The notes below the pieces were generated by a model. The model worked only from the letters and a program-made list of their open reading frames with translations. It did not search any database and was not told the origin of the DNA. The position numbers and the translations under genes are program-made. This document shows, in pieces, positions 9,286 to 18,850 of a stretch of 64,000 bases of DNA. Positions within the stretch are counted from its first letter, which is position 1. Each line of letters opens with the position of its first letter. The stretch spans positions 166,065 to 230,064 of the forward strand of contig NZ_NITZ01000005.1 in the NCBI RefSeq assembly GCF_002632615.1. Direction: 5' to 3'. The DNA is from Xenorhabdus miraniensis (lineage in GTDB: Bacteria; Pseudomonadota; Gammaproteobacteria; Enterobacterales; Enterobacteriaceae).

Positions 9286-10164
9286 ATGACCTCAAAAACA
9301 CTATGGAGTACCTATGGTTCAACTTCTCTCTTCGTTTTATTATGGAGTAGTGGTGCCATTTTTTCCCGTTGGGGGCTGGATCATAGTTCTTCTTTTGCCA
9401 TTTTGACGGTACGTTTTGCAATTGCTTTTTTGTTTTTATTAGTACTCTTCATGTTCAAAAAACGCTATCTCCCAGTTTCAGGAAGTAGGAAAAAAGTTGC
9501 CGCAGTGGGGTTATTGATCATTGGCGGATATTCTATTTTTTATTTTCTGGCATTGGAACATGGAATAACCCCCGGTATTTTAGCTACGGTGATGGGAATT
9601 CAGCCGATTATTACACTTTGGGTAATGGAGAAACATTTCACAGCTCACCGTTTAATAGGATTGTTCTTGGCTTTCATCGGCTTAGTGCTTGTAGTATTTC
9701 AGGGATTGGTATTGACTGAATTTTCCTTTTCAGGCACTTTTTTTGCTCTAGCGGCCCTGTTTTGTATAAGCATCGGTGCTATTTTTCAGAAACAAATTCA
9801 TCAAGCCCCCTCTGAAGTACTACCATTGCAATATGGTGTCAGTTTATTACTTTGCCTGTTATTTATCCCTTTCAAGCCTTTTCATATTGAACCCGTTATA
9901 GGTTTTATTGTACCTGTATTGTGGCTTGGTTTAGTCATCTCTGTCGTTGCTCAATTATTACTTTATCGGCTTATCAGAGCGGGTAATTTAGTCAATGTCA
10001 CTAGCTTGTTTTATCTTGTGCCAGGGGTAACAGCAATAATGGATTATTTATTTTTAGGTAATACGTTATCTGCTCTAAGTATTCTTGGAATGATCTCTAT
10101 AATAATTGGCTTAGCTCTGGTTTTTCGTAAAAAAGAAACAAAAGAGATTAAAAACATTAAATGA
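9286..10164 (+). CDS. EamA/DMT-family transporter
   Basis: 292-residue inner-membrane protein with about ten hydrophobic segments arranged as two EamA repeats; LLWSSGAIFSRWGL near the start and GITPGILATVMGIQPIITL are typical of the family. Members export amino acids or small metabolites; the substrate cannot be told from sequence. The ATG at 9286 follows an AGGTG motif; upstream in-frame codons overlap the integrase end and are not family-like. A terminator hairpin follows. Confidence 0.85.
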   Translation: MTSKTLWSTYGSTSLFVLLWSSGAIFSRWGLDHSSSFAILTVRFAIAFLFLLVLFMFKKRYLPVSGSRKKVAAVGLLIIGGYSIFYFLALEHGITPGILATVMGIQPIITLWVMEKHFTAHRLIGLFLAFIGLVLVVFQGLVLTEFSFSGTFFALAALFCISIGAIFQKQIHQAPSEVLPLQYGVSLLLCLLFIPFKPFHIEPVIGFIVPVLWLGLVISVVAQLLLYRLIRAGNLVNVTSLFYLVPGVTAIMDYLFLGNTLSALSILGMISIIIGLALVFRKKETKEIKNIK

Positions 10165-10177
10165 GTTCAAGTGTGAA

Positions 10178-10203
10178 ATTGCCCGAATTTTATTTCGGGC
10201 AAT
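10178..10203. terminator. Bidirectional terminator between EamA gene and uspE
   Basis: ATTGCCCGAA and TTCGGGCAAT form a perfect 10-bp stem with a short AT loop, lying between the convergent EamA and uspE genes and able to serve both. Confidence 0.75.
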
Positions 10204-10240
10204 CTATTTATCAACGAGCTTTTATCATTTATCAATCTCA

Positions 10241-11185
10241 TTATTCTTCATCTACCTTGATAGGGCAAACAAACCCATCAGGCTTTATAGCTAACAAATC
10301 ACATTTAATCCGATCGATAACATGTTCGGCAGTATTGCCAAGAAATGCGGCTGATAACCCAGTCCGGCCAAGGATGCCCAAAACAACTACACCTGCATTT
10401 AATTCATCACATATTTCAGGAATCACCTTTTCCGGCACACCTTCATGAACGTGGGTTTGTTGTTCACTGATATGGAATTTCTGTCGCAACTCTTTCATTG
10501 CAATCAAATGTTGGCCACGCAATGCCTGATTGTACACATTAGGGTCAAAATCAGGCAATTCAGTTGCAATATTTAAAGGGGCGGTTGGATAAGCATTAAC
10601 GAGATGAATCAAGGGATCTTTTACAATGCGATTGGCGAGATCTTGTGTTTCACGCACTAATTTTAGATTCAATTCATTATGATAAGGTTCTTCATTGGAT
10701 AAATTGACTGCAACCACAGCAGAACCATTTTCTGGCCATACTTGATCTTTTACCATCCAGACAGGGCAAGGACTTTTACGTAGCAGGTGCCAGTCCAGTG
10801 GAGTAAAAATCATCGACTCCAACCGGGAATGTTGGTGAGCCATTTTCAATAGTAAATCATGATTTCCAGTGATAACTTCTTGAATAATGGCTTCATAAGA
10901 ACGATTATGCCAAACCACTTTAATCTCAATATCAATTCCTGATTCAAGATAATAATGGGCTTGTTGTTTTATCCAAGCGACTCGTTGACCAATCACACCT
11001 TTCCGCATCGCGTTTCTTTCTTCAGGAGAAAGCAGGGTAGTCATTTCATATGAAAGGTCATAAATAGGTAAAAATGCTTTAATGCGGCCGCCATTGCGTT
11101 GCACGATATAAACTGCACGCCTTAATGCGGGTTGATCATCCTGATTGGGATCAATTGCGACCAAGAGGTTTTGGTAGTTTGCCAT
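10241..11185 (-). CDS. uspE: Universal stress protein E
   Basis: 314-residue cytoplasmic protein with two tandem Usp domains (start [17 protein letters not shown]; second domain from about residue 155), closely matching enterobacterial UspE. UspE contributes to resistance to DNA damage and oxidative stress and to cell aggregation. A GAGGA ribosome-binding site lies seven bases before the ATG. It lies directly downstream of fnr on the same strand, the arrangement found in E. coli. Confidence 0.95.
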   Translation of the reverse strand: MANYQNLLVAIDPNQDDQPALRRAVYIVQRNGGRIKAFLPIYDLSYEMTTLLSPEERNAMRKGVIGQRVAWIKQQAHYYLESGIDIEIKVVWHNRSYEAIIQEVITGNHDLLLKMAHQHSRLESMIFTPLDWHLLRKSPCPVWMVKDQVWPENGSAVVAVNLSNEEPYHNELNLKLVRETQDLANRIVKDPLIHLVNAYPTAPLNIATELPDFDPNVYNQALRGQHLIAMKELRQKFHISEQQTHVHEGVPEKVIPEICDELNAGVVVLGILGRTGLSAAFLGNTAEHVIDRIKCDLLAIKPDGFVCPIKVDEE

Positions 11186-11266
11186 ACTGAATTCCTCGCA
11201 GAGTCTGGATGCCTCTTTAATACAGAAGATAAACCAATATGGACAACTATAACAGGGTAAAAGAAT

Positions 11267-11295
11267 GCCAGATCAGCAAAATATAGTGATCTGGC
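11267..11295 (-). terminator. Terminator of fnr
   Basis: GCCAGATCA / TGATCTGGC perfect 9-bp stem; read on the minus strand it follows the fnr stop and runs into ATTCTTTT. Confidence 0.8.
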
Positions 11296-11312
11296 TTAAA
11301 ATTTAGATAATG

Positions 11313-12068
11313 TTAGGAAACATTGGCGGGAGCTTTACCAGCCAATTCGGTCAATTTATCCATATTTTCGACAGCGATATACTTACCTTTGACAGCCAGG
11401 ATACCATTCTTCTGGAAACGACCAAGCAGGCGACTAATGGTTTCAACGGTCAAGCCTAAGTAATTACCAATGTCGCCACGAGTCATTGTCAGGCGGAATT
11501 CACGAGGTGAGAAACCACGTTGTGCAAAACGACGTGACAAATTATAGATAAATGCGGCCAGCCTTTCTTCTGCGTTCTTTTTGGATAGCAACAGGATCAT
11601 TTCTTGATCACCTTTGATTTCTCCACTCATCAAACGCATCATCTGCTGGCGGAGATTAGGCATTTTTCCTGAAAGGTCATCCAGAGTTTCAAATGGGATC
11701 TCACATACCATTGATGTTTCAAGCGCTTGAGCGAAACTGGGGTGTTCAGTGTTAATGATGGCATCAAATCCAACTAGATCACCAGCAAGATGAAAACCCG
11801 TAATTTGTTCGTCGCCTTCTTCAGTAATTGTATAGCTTTTGATGGTTCCTGAACGGATGGCATAGAGTGATTTCAATGAATCACCAGCCTTGAACAAGGT
11901 TTGCCCTTTCTGGATGGGTTTCTTGCGCTCGATGATATTATCAAGCTGATCAAGCTCATGTTCATTTAAGGTGAAAGGAATACAAAGCTGGCTAATGCTA
12001 CAATCCTGACAGTGGATTGCGCAACCACCAGATTGAATCCGACGAATAATACGTTTTTCCGGGATCAT
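11313..12068 (-). CDS. fnr: Oxygen-sensing global regulator FNR
   Basis: 251-residue CRP/FNR-family transcription factor that activates anaerobic respiration genes when its [4Fe-4S] cluster is intact. All cluster ligands are visible: the N-terminal cysteines in CAIHCQDC and SISQLC, plus Cys in MVCEIPFE. The cyclic-nucleotide-binding-like domain and C-terminal helix-turn-helix ([15 protein letters not shown]) are nearly identical to E. coli FNR. The start is placed at [10 protein letters not shown] by homology; a longer frame reaching 12149 adds 27 residues not found in the family. Confidence 0.97.
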   Translation of the reverse strand: MIPEKRIIRRIQSGGCAIHCQDCSISQLCIPFTLNEHELDQLDNIIERKKPIQKGQTLFKAGDSLKSLYAIRSGTIKSYTITEEGDEQITGFHLAGDLVGFDAIINTEHPSFAQALETSMVCEIPFETLDDLSGKMPNLRQQMMRLMSGEIKGDQEMILLLSKKNAEERLAAFIYNLSRRFAQRGFSPREFRLTMTRGDIGNYLGLTVETISRLLGRFQKNGILAVKGKYIAVENMDKLTELAGKAPANVS

Positions 12069-12321
12069 GGGGGAGTGCTCATTAGAAGTGATTGATATGC
12101 GTAAATTTAACATATTTAGGTAGCTCTGGTAAGAGCCAGATACTCGCATTAATCACGGCATATATCATCACTAGCGAAAAAAGATGATTAACGTCGAACT
12201 TGCGTAAAACTTTAGCCATTCAATATAATATCTTAATTAAACTGAAATTTAATTAATAATATATGGATGTAATACGCGTCGATGATGTTGTTTGGTTACA
12301 GATAAGTGGAATAGGATTGAC

Positions 12322-13218
12322 ATGAGTGAGTGGTTGTTAATTGCATTTACAATGGTAATGCAAAGTTCTGTGGGGCTTGTACTGATGAGTGTACTTTGTG
12401 TTTACTGGTTTAAGCACGAACTAAACACATGGCAACATTCAGTAACTATTCTTGTGCAAAAAACATTATTAAAAACATACTTAATAAGTAGTGTACTGGC
12501 AGGTATCGGGTTTATCTCCTCTTTGAACATTTGGGGATATCCACTTAGTGTTTACCAATCGCTACACAATGTTAAGCAGGATTGGATAAACATAGAAACG
12601 ATTTTTGCTGCTGTCTATTTTGGCTTACTCGTACTACATACACTTTTGGTTGCGCTTAGAAAGCGGATTTATGATTATATCATGTTGGTAATTGGCATCG
12701 TTGGAGTCATTGACGTCCACTATATGGCGATTATTTACGTCAATAGTGACATGGTGACATGGACGAACATCAATACCTATTTTCTGTTCTATGGTGCGAT
12801 ATTTACTTTAGGCCCTGCATTGGCTTTATCATTTATTGCCTGTCCGTTAAGAAAATTCATTCGAGGAAAATTACCTATTAAGCTAGTGATGGCTGCGCTC
12901 TTTGTTGTTTTTATCAGTGTTACTGTACGGCTGATTGAGCATCCGGCCTATATGGAGTGGTTAGCAGAAATCACGATGGTTAATGACAATATGATCTTCC
13001 CACATCAAACTGAACTTAATATCAAAAGTGCCTTTGGACTAAAAATGCTTTCATGGTGCCTATATATTATTGCAATGGCAACCTGGATTTATGCCTTATG
13101 GAAGGGAAGAGATAACCTATTAATTAATAATGCTTATTCTATCCTTGTCGGTTCGATGCTCATATTTATCGCTGAATTGATTAATCAATATACATTTTTT
13201 ATTATGTGCAACTTATGA
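12322..13218 (+). CDS. DmsC-like membrane anchor (orphan)
   Basis: 298-residue polytopic membrane protein with about eight hydrophobic segments. The start MSEWLLIAFTMVMQSSVG and the overall plan resemble DmsC, the anchor that binds menaquinol and passes electrons to the DmsAB catalytic dimer of DMSO reductase. No dmsA or dmsB is nearby, so it is an orphan anchor or serves enzymes encoded elsewhere. The ATG at 12322 has AGGA just upstream; an in-frame TTG at 12292 is less likely. Its position divergent from fnr fits an anaerobic role, but no clean FNR box is seen in the intergenic region. Confidence 0.75.
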   Translation: MSEWLLIAFTMVMQSSVGLVLMSVLCVYWFKHELNTWQHSVTILVQKTLLKTYLISSVLAGIGFISSLNIWGYPLSVYQSLHNVKQDWINIETIFAAVYFGLLVLHTLLVALRKRIYDYIMLVIGIVGVIDVHYMAIIYVNSDMVTWTNINTYFLFYGAIFTLGPALALSFIACPLRKFIRGKLPIKLVMAALFVVFISVTVRLIEHPAYMEWLAEITMVNDNMIFPHQTELNIKSAFGLKMLSWCLYIIAMATWIYALWKGRDNLLINNAYSILVGSMLIFIAELINQYTFFIMCNL

Positions 13219-13264
13219 TAGATAATTCATACTACTTCCATTGATTATCCTGCGCCTTACGTTC

Positions 13265-13307
13265 CACATAACAGAATCCGTGACGTTGTCACCAATTCTG
13301 TTATGTG
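13265..13307. repeat. Long near-perfect inverted repeat
   Basis: CACATAACAGAAT (13265-13277) pairs perfectly with ATTCTGTTATGTG (13295-13307). Inside, GTGAC and GTCAC pair around GTT, separated from the outer stem by a 2x2 mismatch. There is no T-run, so this is not a classical terminator. It may be a palindromic dispersed element or an RNA structure in the 3' UTR of the DmsC-like gene. Confidence 0.7.
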
Positions 13308-13499
13308 TGAACAGTATCATGTTTATGATTTCTATACGCAATATTTTCACCTTAATAATATGAGATATTCTTCTCGTTTCTTTGTGGTAGCGCACAAATT
13401 TAAAGATAATTATTAACTTATTATTAATATTCTAAGAACTATGTTTTATATCTATAAAAATAGATTGATTTGGCATATGTTGCAGAAAGCTCTTGCGCA

Positions 13500-13514
13500 T
13501 TGATCAAAAATCAA
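13500..13514. promoter_or_regulatory. FNR-box-like sequence with 5-base spacer
   Basis: TTGAT (13500-13504) and ATCAA (13510-13514) match both halves of an FNR site, but the spacer is five bases rather than the usual four. It lies about 150 bases upstream of the decarboxylase gene in an otherwise AT-rich spacer (13219-13662). Confidence 0.35.
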
Positions 13515-13662
13515 ACTATTTATTTCAATGAGTTATTGTAGGTGTTTTATAACCGCCACATGAGTTTGTCATTAACCATAGAAAACAAAAACAAATTAAT
13601 AATAAGTTTATAAATCGACTTTACTACAAAACACAAAGAACCAGTTAAAAGGCTGCGTAATT

Positions 13663-15615
13663 ATGACTAAACCACTTCATCCTAATTTAAATGTAGATGC
13701 GTTATTTTTAGGACCAAAATCAGAGAATGCGGTTTTTTTTAGAGAGATGATGGACTATGCGGTTAACGAACATATGTACTGGCGTTCAGGTTTTCATCCT
13801 GGAGATTCTGAGTTAATCACATCAGTTGATCGCTATGAGCATAATTATAGAGAGACACTTTATCGGACAGAAGGAATTTTAAATCAACTGTCAGCAAAAC
13901 TAAAAAACACTTCAATTCCTTTCTTTTCTCCCCGTTATCTTGGCCACATTAACAGCGACACATTAATGGTTTCTAATCTTGCGTACGTCATGGCCATGAT
14001 GTACAACCCGAATAACTGTAGTTATGAAGCATCCCCGACAACAACAGAACTAGAACTTGAATCGGGATTAGATCTTTGCCGGATGTTTGGTTATGACCCG
14101 CATCAATCTTGGGGGCATATTACTTCTGGCGGTACAGTCGCGAATTATGAAGGCTTGTGGGTAGCCAGGAATTTAAAAACATTACCTTTTGCAATATCTC
14201 AACATCCCAAGGCAAAAGATCTGGTCAGTCATAAGTCGCCAAAGCAATTGAAAAATATGCCAACGGCTGAAATTCTGGATTTAATCAGTACGCTCCAAGA
14301 ACGCGAAATTTTTGAAGAAGTACGTGATATGACATGTCGTGGTACAGGAACTAAACCAGAAATATTAGGCAAGCTGTTAGTTCCACAATCTAGACATTAC
14401 TCTTGGATGAAAGCGGCAGATATCTTTGGTATTGGTCAGGAAAATATTATTCCATTACCTGTTAATGAAAATTATCAAACTGACGTTGCTCAAATGCGGA
14501 AAATCACCTTAGAGTTAATCGAGCAAGGCGAGTCAATTTTGGCGATGATTGCTGTGGTTGGCACGACAGAAGTTGGTGCAATTGATCGGATTGATGAAGT
14601 CATTGCCTTGAGGCAGGAGTGTGAAGAGCGTTATAGTGGATCTTTCTATATTCATGTTGATGCGGCTTATGCAGGATACGCTTGCTCCATGTTGCTGAAT
14701 GAGCAGGGCGAATTTATTGAATATGACGAGATTGCTAATTGTCATCGTTCGATAGGTATTATGCCGGAAAACATCAGTTGGCCGAAGCCAGAAGTTTATA
14801 ACAGCTTTAAGGCATTGAAAGAAGTGGATTCGATTACAGTTGATCCTCATAAAGTTGGTTTCATTCAATATGCTGCGGGTGCAATTTGTATGAAAGACAA
14901 ACGCATTCTTGATTTGATCTCTTCTCGTGCAGCTTATGTTTTTGAAGAAAACAATGACAAAGCAAACCCGGCTGTCAACAATAGAAGTATTCTTGGCGCA
15001 TCTATTATGGAAGGTTCAAAAACGGGGGCAACCGCAGCATCGCTTTGGGCCGCTCATCGCTTATTACCTTTGAATATCAGCGGATATGGGAAAGTCATTG
15101 CTGCTGGTATCGTTACAGCACAAAGGTTAATAGACAAATTGGCAAATATGTCACCCATAGAAGCAGGTAAGCATCGGTTTGAAGTACATGTTATGCCATC
15201 CCCAGATTTTCATATGATCAATTTTACATTCAAAGAAATTGGGAACGAAAATCTGGAAAGCCACAATGCGCTCAACAAGCGGCTTTATGAGCTGTGTTCC
15301 TATTCTACAGGACGAGCTTATACCAACGACTTCCTCACATCATCAACCATACTGGATTATAAAGAGTATGGTGATACACCAAGACACTACGCAGAGCGGT
15401 GTGGTTTTAGCCGCAGTGAATGGGATAAAATTCGCCGTATCTTTGTATTGCGTGCAGCGGTAATGACTTATTGCTTACGTGATGAAGAGCACTTTGAAGA
15501 GTTCTGGAATCAGCTTCAAGCTATCTTTGCTAAAAAACTGAATCAGTTGGTTGATGAAGAAGAGAAAAAAGCACGATTGAAATCAAGTTTAGATGCACCA
15601 TTACTTGGTCAATAG
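13663..15615 (+). CDS. PLP-dependent tyrosine decarboxylase-type enzyme
   Basis: 650-residue group II amino-acid decarboxylase, the size and layout of Enterococcus/Lactobacillus tyrosine decarboxylase. Matching blocks include SPRYLGHINSDTLM, NNCSYEASPTTTELE, HYSWMKAADIFGIG, the HVDAAYAGY aspartate region and VDPHKVGFIQYAAG, whose Lys (about residue 396) binds pyridoxal phosphate. The family converts tyrosine, and often phenylalanine, to tyramine or phenylethylamine, with roles in acid tolerance and amine supply. The tyrosine/amine antiporter usually paired with it is absent, so here it may feed amines into secondary metabolites (inference). It is a single-gene unit with its own terminator. 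Confidence 0.88.
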   Translation: MTKPLHPNLNVDALFLGPKSENAVFFREMMDYAVNEHMYWRSGFHPGDSELITSVDRYEHNYRETLYRTEGILNQLSAKLKNTSIPFFSPRYLGHINSDTLMVSNLAYVMAMMYNPNNCSYEASPTTTELELESGLDLCRMFGYDPHQSWGHITSGGTVANYEGLWVARNLKTLPFAISQHPKAKDLVSHKSPKQLKNMPTAEILDLISTLQEREIFEEVRDMTCRGTGTKPEILGKLLVPQSRHYSWMKAADIFGIGQENIIPLPVNENYQTDVAQMRKITLELIEQGESILAMIAVVGTTEVGAIDRIDEVIALRQECEERYSGSFYIHVDAAYAGYACSMLLNEQGEFIEYDEIANCHRSIGIMPENISWPKPEVYNSFKALKEVDSITVDPHKVGFIQYAAGAICMKDKRILDLISSRAAYVFEENNDKANPAVNNRSILGASIMEGSKTGATAASLWAAHRLLPLNISGYGKVIAAGIVTAQRLIDKLANMSPIEAGKHRFEVHVMPSPDFHMINFTFKEIGNENLESHNALNKRLYELCSYSTGRAYTNDFLTSSTILDYKEYGDTPRHYAERCGFSRSEWDKIRRIFVLRAAVMTYCLRDEEHFEEFWNQLQAIFAKKLNQLVDEEEKKARLKSSLDAPLLGQ

Positions 15616-15670
15616 ATAAACGTCCAAACATTGTTCAATTAAGATTTGAATATTAAAAATGGTTGAATGT

Positions 15671-15700
15671 AAAAGAGTCTATTTTTATAGACTCTTTTTT
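15671..15700 (+). terminator. Terminator of the decarboxylase gene
   Basis: AAAAGAGTCTA / TAGACTCTTTT stem with a six-base loop, followed by more T residues. It could also act on the convergent methyltransferase transcript. Confidence 0.9.
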
Positions 15701-15809
15701 TAAAATTAATGATTTCTGTTTTGCTTATCCCTTGGCAAATGGGCATTAATGCGAGGGTTTATCACCCAGTGATTTGTCGTTTTTATCACCATAGGTTCTG
15801 GTATGTTTA

Positions 15810-16589
15810 TCATTTTATGCCTGTCCAAACTGTCCAAAAGTCTTTCTCAACAATATCAGTCTTGTTACCCAACGATTTTTCCATATGGTTGATAAGGTGA
15901 GTGATTTCTTCATCACTCAATTCGTGCAAAATAGAGCGGCCTTTGCGTAGTTGAAAATCTGCGGCCAATTGTGAAAAATCCTTATAAGTGTTGTTTTTTT
16001 CTAAAAAAGGTACTGCCTTAACTTGTTTAAATCCTACTGCTTTTAGTCCATTAATGACTTCAATATTGTCCGGTCTACGTTGGGTTTCAAAATGATATAG
16101 GTGAGGGTAAACATCAAAAATATAGTCCCGAATATGTTCAGGTGAATTCGGAAGTTGGATATCCTGAAGGGTTCTGTCCTGTAAAATGTACATTCCACCA
16201 GAACGTAATAAACGATGGGCTTCAGCAAAACATGTTGTTCTGTTTTCTTGGGTTATATGGTGGATAAGCGCTCTTTCAAAAACAATATCCTGACTGTTAT
16301 CAGGCAAACCAGTGCAAAGAGCATCACCTTGTTTGATCATGATATTCGAAAGACCGTGAGTATTTTCTGCCGTATCAGCTAGCATCTGCTGTGAAAAATC
16401 AACACAAGTGACTTTCTTCGCCCCCATTTTTACCCACGCCAGTGAATAAATACCACCCCCGCAGCCAATATCTGCAATTTCTTTATTACGTGGTTCCACC
16501 AGTTTTTGGATTAAATCGTACCATTCCTGTTGAGCATCACGGCCAACGTAAGTATGTCTGTTTTCTTTAGCATTAAAGTTAATTGGCAT
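15810..16589 (-). CDS. Class I SAM-dependent methyltransferase
   Basis: 259 residues with the Rossmann-fold methyltransferase motifs: ADIGCGGGIYS (motif I, SAM binding, about residue 40), CVDFSQQML (motif II acidic) and the ALIHHI / EAHRLLRSGGMYILQDRT region. The substrate is unknown. The ATG has an AAGGGAT ribosome-binding site. It lies 45 bases downstream of a LysE-type exporter gene on the same strand, so the two may be co-transcribed and could modify and export a common compound. Confidence 0.85.
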   Translation of the reverse strand: MPINFNAKENRHTYVGRDAQQEWYDLIQKLVEPRNKEIADIGCGGGIYSLAWVKMGAKKVTCVDFSQQMLADTAENTHGLSNIMIKQGDALCTGLPDNSQDIVFERALIHHITQENRTTCFAEAHRLLRSGGMYILQDRTLQDIQLPNSPEHIRDYIFDVYPHLYHFETQRRPDNIEVINGLKAVGFKQVKAVPFLEKNNTYKDFSQLAADFQLRKGRSILHELSDEEITHLINHMEKSLGNKTDIVEKDFWTVWTGIK

Positions 16590-16634
16590 AATAGAGATCC
16601 CTTATAGCGACTATTAGTTTATTGCCAAGTTTTA

Positions 16635-17249
16635 TCAGCTAACAATAGGAATAGCACCTAAAGAAACACCCAACCCGATTAGAATAACGCCAATGATTCG
16701 ATTGAGCATTGTTTGTTTTTCTAACATTGCAGATCTAAGTTTTTGGTTGGAAAAGAAAATAGCAACACCAACAAACCAAAAAAGGTGCATTAGAGAAATA
16801 AAAATTCCATAGCCCATTTGCAAGCTAATACCGGTCGATGGGGAAACAATTTGAGTAAATGTGCTGACAACAAAAAGTGTTGTTTTAGGGTTTAATACAT
16901 TTGTCAAAAAACCTGTTCTAAACGCGGTAATTGAGACAATCTTTGTTGAGTTAATATCAATATCAACTTTCGTTTTTGATGTGAGTGTCTTATAACCAAT
17001 ATAGATAAGGTAAATAGCCCCTATAACTTTTATAGCAAGCAATATATTAGGAGAGTGAGCAATCAAAATACCAATCCCAAGTATGGTATAAGTAACATGC
17101 ACCAAGATACCTACCGCAATCCCAAATGCCGCCAATATGCCTGCTTGCCGACCATAAAGGTAACTATTACGGGTGATCATCGCAAAGTCAGCTCCCGGGC
17201 TAATAACAGCAAGAATGGTAATAATGGCTATAGCAATTAACTCTGTCAT
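16635..17249 (-). CDS. LysE/RhtB-family amino-acid exporter
   Basis: 204-residue inner-membrane protein with about six transmembrane segments. The N-terminal AVISPGADFAMITRNS is the family signature, and FLTNVLNPKTTLFV is the conserved mid-protein motif. RhtB-type carriers export homoserine, threonine or related amino acids; the substrate here is unknown. It has an AGGAA ribosome-binding site and precedes the methyltransferase gene. Confidence 0.88.
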   Translation of the reverse strand: MTELIAIAIITILAVISPGADFAMITRNSYLYGRQAGILAAFGIAVGILVHVTYTILGIGILIAHSPNILLAIKVIGAIYLIYIGYKTLTSKTKVDIDINSTKIVSITAFRTGFLTNVLNPKTTLFVVSTFTQIVSPSTGISLQMGYGIFISLMHLFWFVGVAIFFSNQKLRSAMLEKQTMLNRIIGVILIGLGVSLGAIPIVS

Positions 17250-17380
17250 TATGTTTCCTGATTATTGGTTTTCATATTTTGGTAACTTAACCTGAATTCT
17301 GGATAAGAAATTGACGAAATTCCTGTTCCAAGAGCAACGTTTTGGTGTGCACCAAAAACCGCTCTGGGGAGGAGCAGGCA

Positions 17381-17521
17381 ATGAACAAATTAGTTGAAAT
17401 TTTCTGCGATGTCGATGACTTTTGTCGTTTTTTCATTCCTTAATGGGCACAGTTTTGTCTCAATAAGGGGTATCGTCAGCGCCGTCGACAAGGTCACATG
17501 TATCCCCGTGAAATCATAACT
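17381..17521 (+). pseudogene. IS982-family transposase 5' fragment
   Basis: Reads MNKLVEIFCDVDDFCRFFIP, the hallmark N-terminus of IS982-family transposases, then a TAA at 17441. The frame continues recognisably (LNKGYRQRRRQG, PREIIT) for about 27 codons before similarity is lost. The remainder of the transposase is missing. The rest of the 17250-17763 spacer shows no other gene; a TTTTGGTG/CACCAAAA palindrome at 17340-17357 lies just upstream. Confidence 0.7.
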
Positions 17522-17586
17522 TGCTCAGTTAGACCTGTTTTGTCGGTGTCGCCCCTTCCGTTTTGGTGCCACCATAGGGTGTTTGG

Positions 17587-17594
17587 GGGGAGGG
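17587..17594 (+). other. KOPS motif pointing to dif
   Basis: GGGGAGGG matches the FtsK-orienting polar sequence GGGNAGGG; its orientation directs translocation rightward, toward dif. Confidence 0.5.
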
Positions 17595-17763
17595 GGTAGC
17601 ATAACGAGGAAAAACCTCAATGGATTACATTCTTAAACAATAACCGTTTATTTCAGATAGAAAAAAGCTTCATTTATGATCTGATAATTGTCGCCAAACT
17701 CAATATCAGAAACACGAATGAAGCCTGTAATGATTATCGCTATCAAACTTAAGGATAGGGTTG

Positions 17764-18387
17764 TCAAATCCTGCATTTTCTAACTGACTTTTCGCGATCT
17801 TGCTCTGGAACATCTTCCACAAGATTATTGTTATGATGTACGCCGTTAAAACTCTTACCGGTTGATGTTTTTATACATTTTTTAGTTAATTTATGACTAA
17901 TATCTGAACCTTGTTTTTGGTCTAACAACATATTCATTTTGTTAGTTAACTCCTTATTTTCATTTTGTAGCTTGACATATGTGATACCTGCTTCGCGCAT
18001 ACTTTTCTTGAACCTATCACACACTTTAATGTATTTTTTATAAATACCCTCTGCCTCTTTCTTATATTTTCCATATGATTCATTAAATTTTATTCTTAAT
18101 TTATGATCATGAAACGTCCGCTCTAATTTTTGATAAACTTTAAAAACTTCAAATTTATTAGAAAAGATAGAAAATTTAATGACAATGGATTTATCTTTAT
18201 CAATTAAATTAATATAAATTTTTTTACCTAATAATAAAATATCCTCGATTTTATCAAAAGAATCTGAGAATAAAATTCTATTATTTCTATGTTTCTCTAT
18301 AGTTAAATGATTCCCAGTGTCTCTGGTGTTTAGTCTGAAAATGTAATTACCAAATTCATAATTATCATTTTTATCAATGCCACTCAT
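17764..18387 (-). CDS. Hypothetical protein, Lys-rich with coiled-coil segment
   Basis: 207-residue protein of no recognised family. The N-terminal 90 residues alternate hydrophobic and charged residues as in a beta-rich domain. Residues about 95-160 (YGKYKKEAEGIYKKY, RFKKSMREAG, LQNENKELTNKMNMLL) look like a helical coiled coil. The last 40 are Lys/Asn/His-rich and probably disordered. There is no signal peptide or membrane segment. An AAGGAA ribosome-binding site supports translation. AT-rich composition and flanking IS relics suggest horizontal acquisition. Confidence 0.6.
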   Translation of the reverse strand: MSGIDKNDNYEFGNYIFRLNTRDTGNHLTIEKHRNNRILFSDSFDKIEDILLLGKKIYINLIDKDKSIVIKFSIFSNKFEVFKVYQKLERTFHDHKLRIKFNESYGKYKKEAEGIYKKYIKVCDRFKKSMREAGITYVKLQNENKELTNKMNMLLDQKQGSDISHKLTKKCIKTSTGKSFNGVHHNNNLVEDVPEQDREKSVRKCRI

Positions 18388-18689
18388 GATTTATTCCTTA
18401 TTTCTTTTCTAATTATACTCTGCGTCTTTCAAGCTGCCTTTTTGTTGGCTGCAAAATCCGATCGAGCAAAATGCAATCAAATGAACAATTCTTTAAACTT
18501 TTATAGGAGGCCATAGAGTTAAAGAATAATATTTACATTTTAAGGATAAATATCAATCAAAGTATGCTCGCGCCCTGCTGGAATGATAAGTGTCTACTAA
18601 TTTAAACTCAGTGACTGGCAGATTCAACTTCCAAATGCAACGCTACCCACAACTTATGCAGTCTGTCATAGTTTGAAGTGATGTGATGG

Positions 18690-18845
18690 ACGCTCCCTTT
18701 TTCAGAGGCAAACAGTGCCATCTTTCTTTCCGATGCACTGAATTTCGGGAGAACATCTCATGGATGGGATATACCGTCAGGCTGGTCCCGGCTCAACACG
18801 TCAAGGCCTTCAGCCATCATCAAAAATATTCGCGCCCGAACCAGC
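18690..18845 (+). pseudogene. IS110-family transposase fragment
   Basis: A short open stretch includes ISWMGYTVRLVPAQHVKAF followed by HHQKYS, corresponding to the IS110 block (MGH.VRLIPPQHVKPFVRRNKND) near the N-terminal catalytic domain. The DAADAEAI continuation and the rest of the enzyme are missing. The surrounding spacer 18388-18850 holds nothing else recognisable. Confidence 0.5.
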
Positions 18846-18850
18846 ATTTG

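Noticed and set aside
10161..10448. 95-codon plus-strand ORF after the EamA gene
   Set aside because: It is antisense to the conserved C-terminal Usp domain of uspE and crosses the terminator hairpin.
17340..17357. TTTTGGTG/CACCAAAA palindrome as an NtrC-type operator
   Set aside because: The half-sites are in the opposite arrangement to the NtrC consensus and the site adjoins a dead IS982 fragment, not a nitrogen gene.
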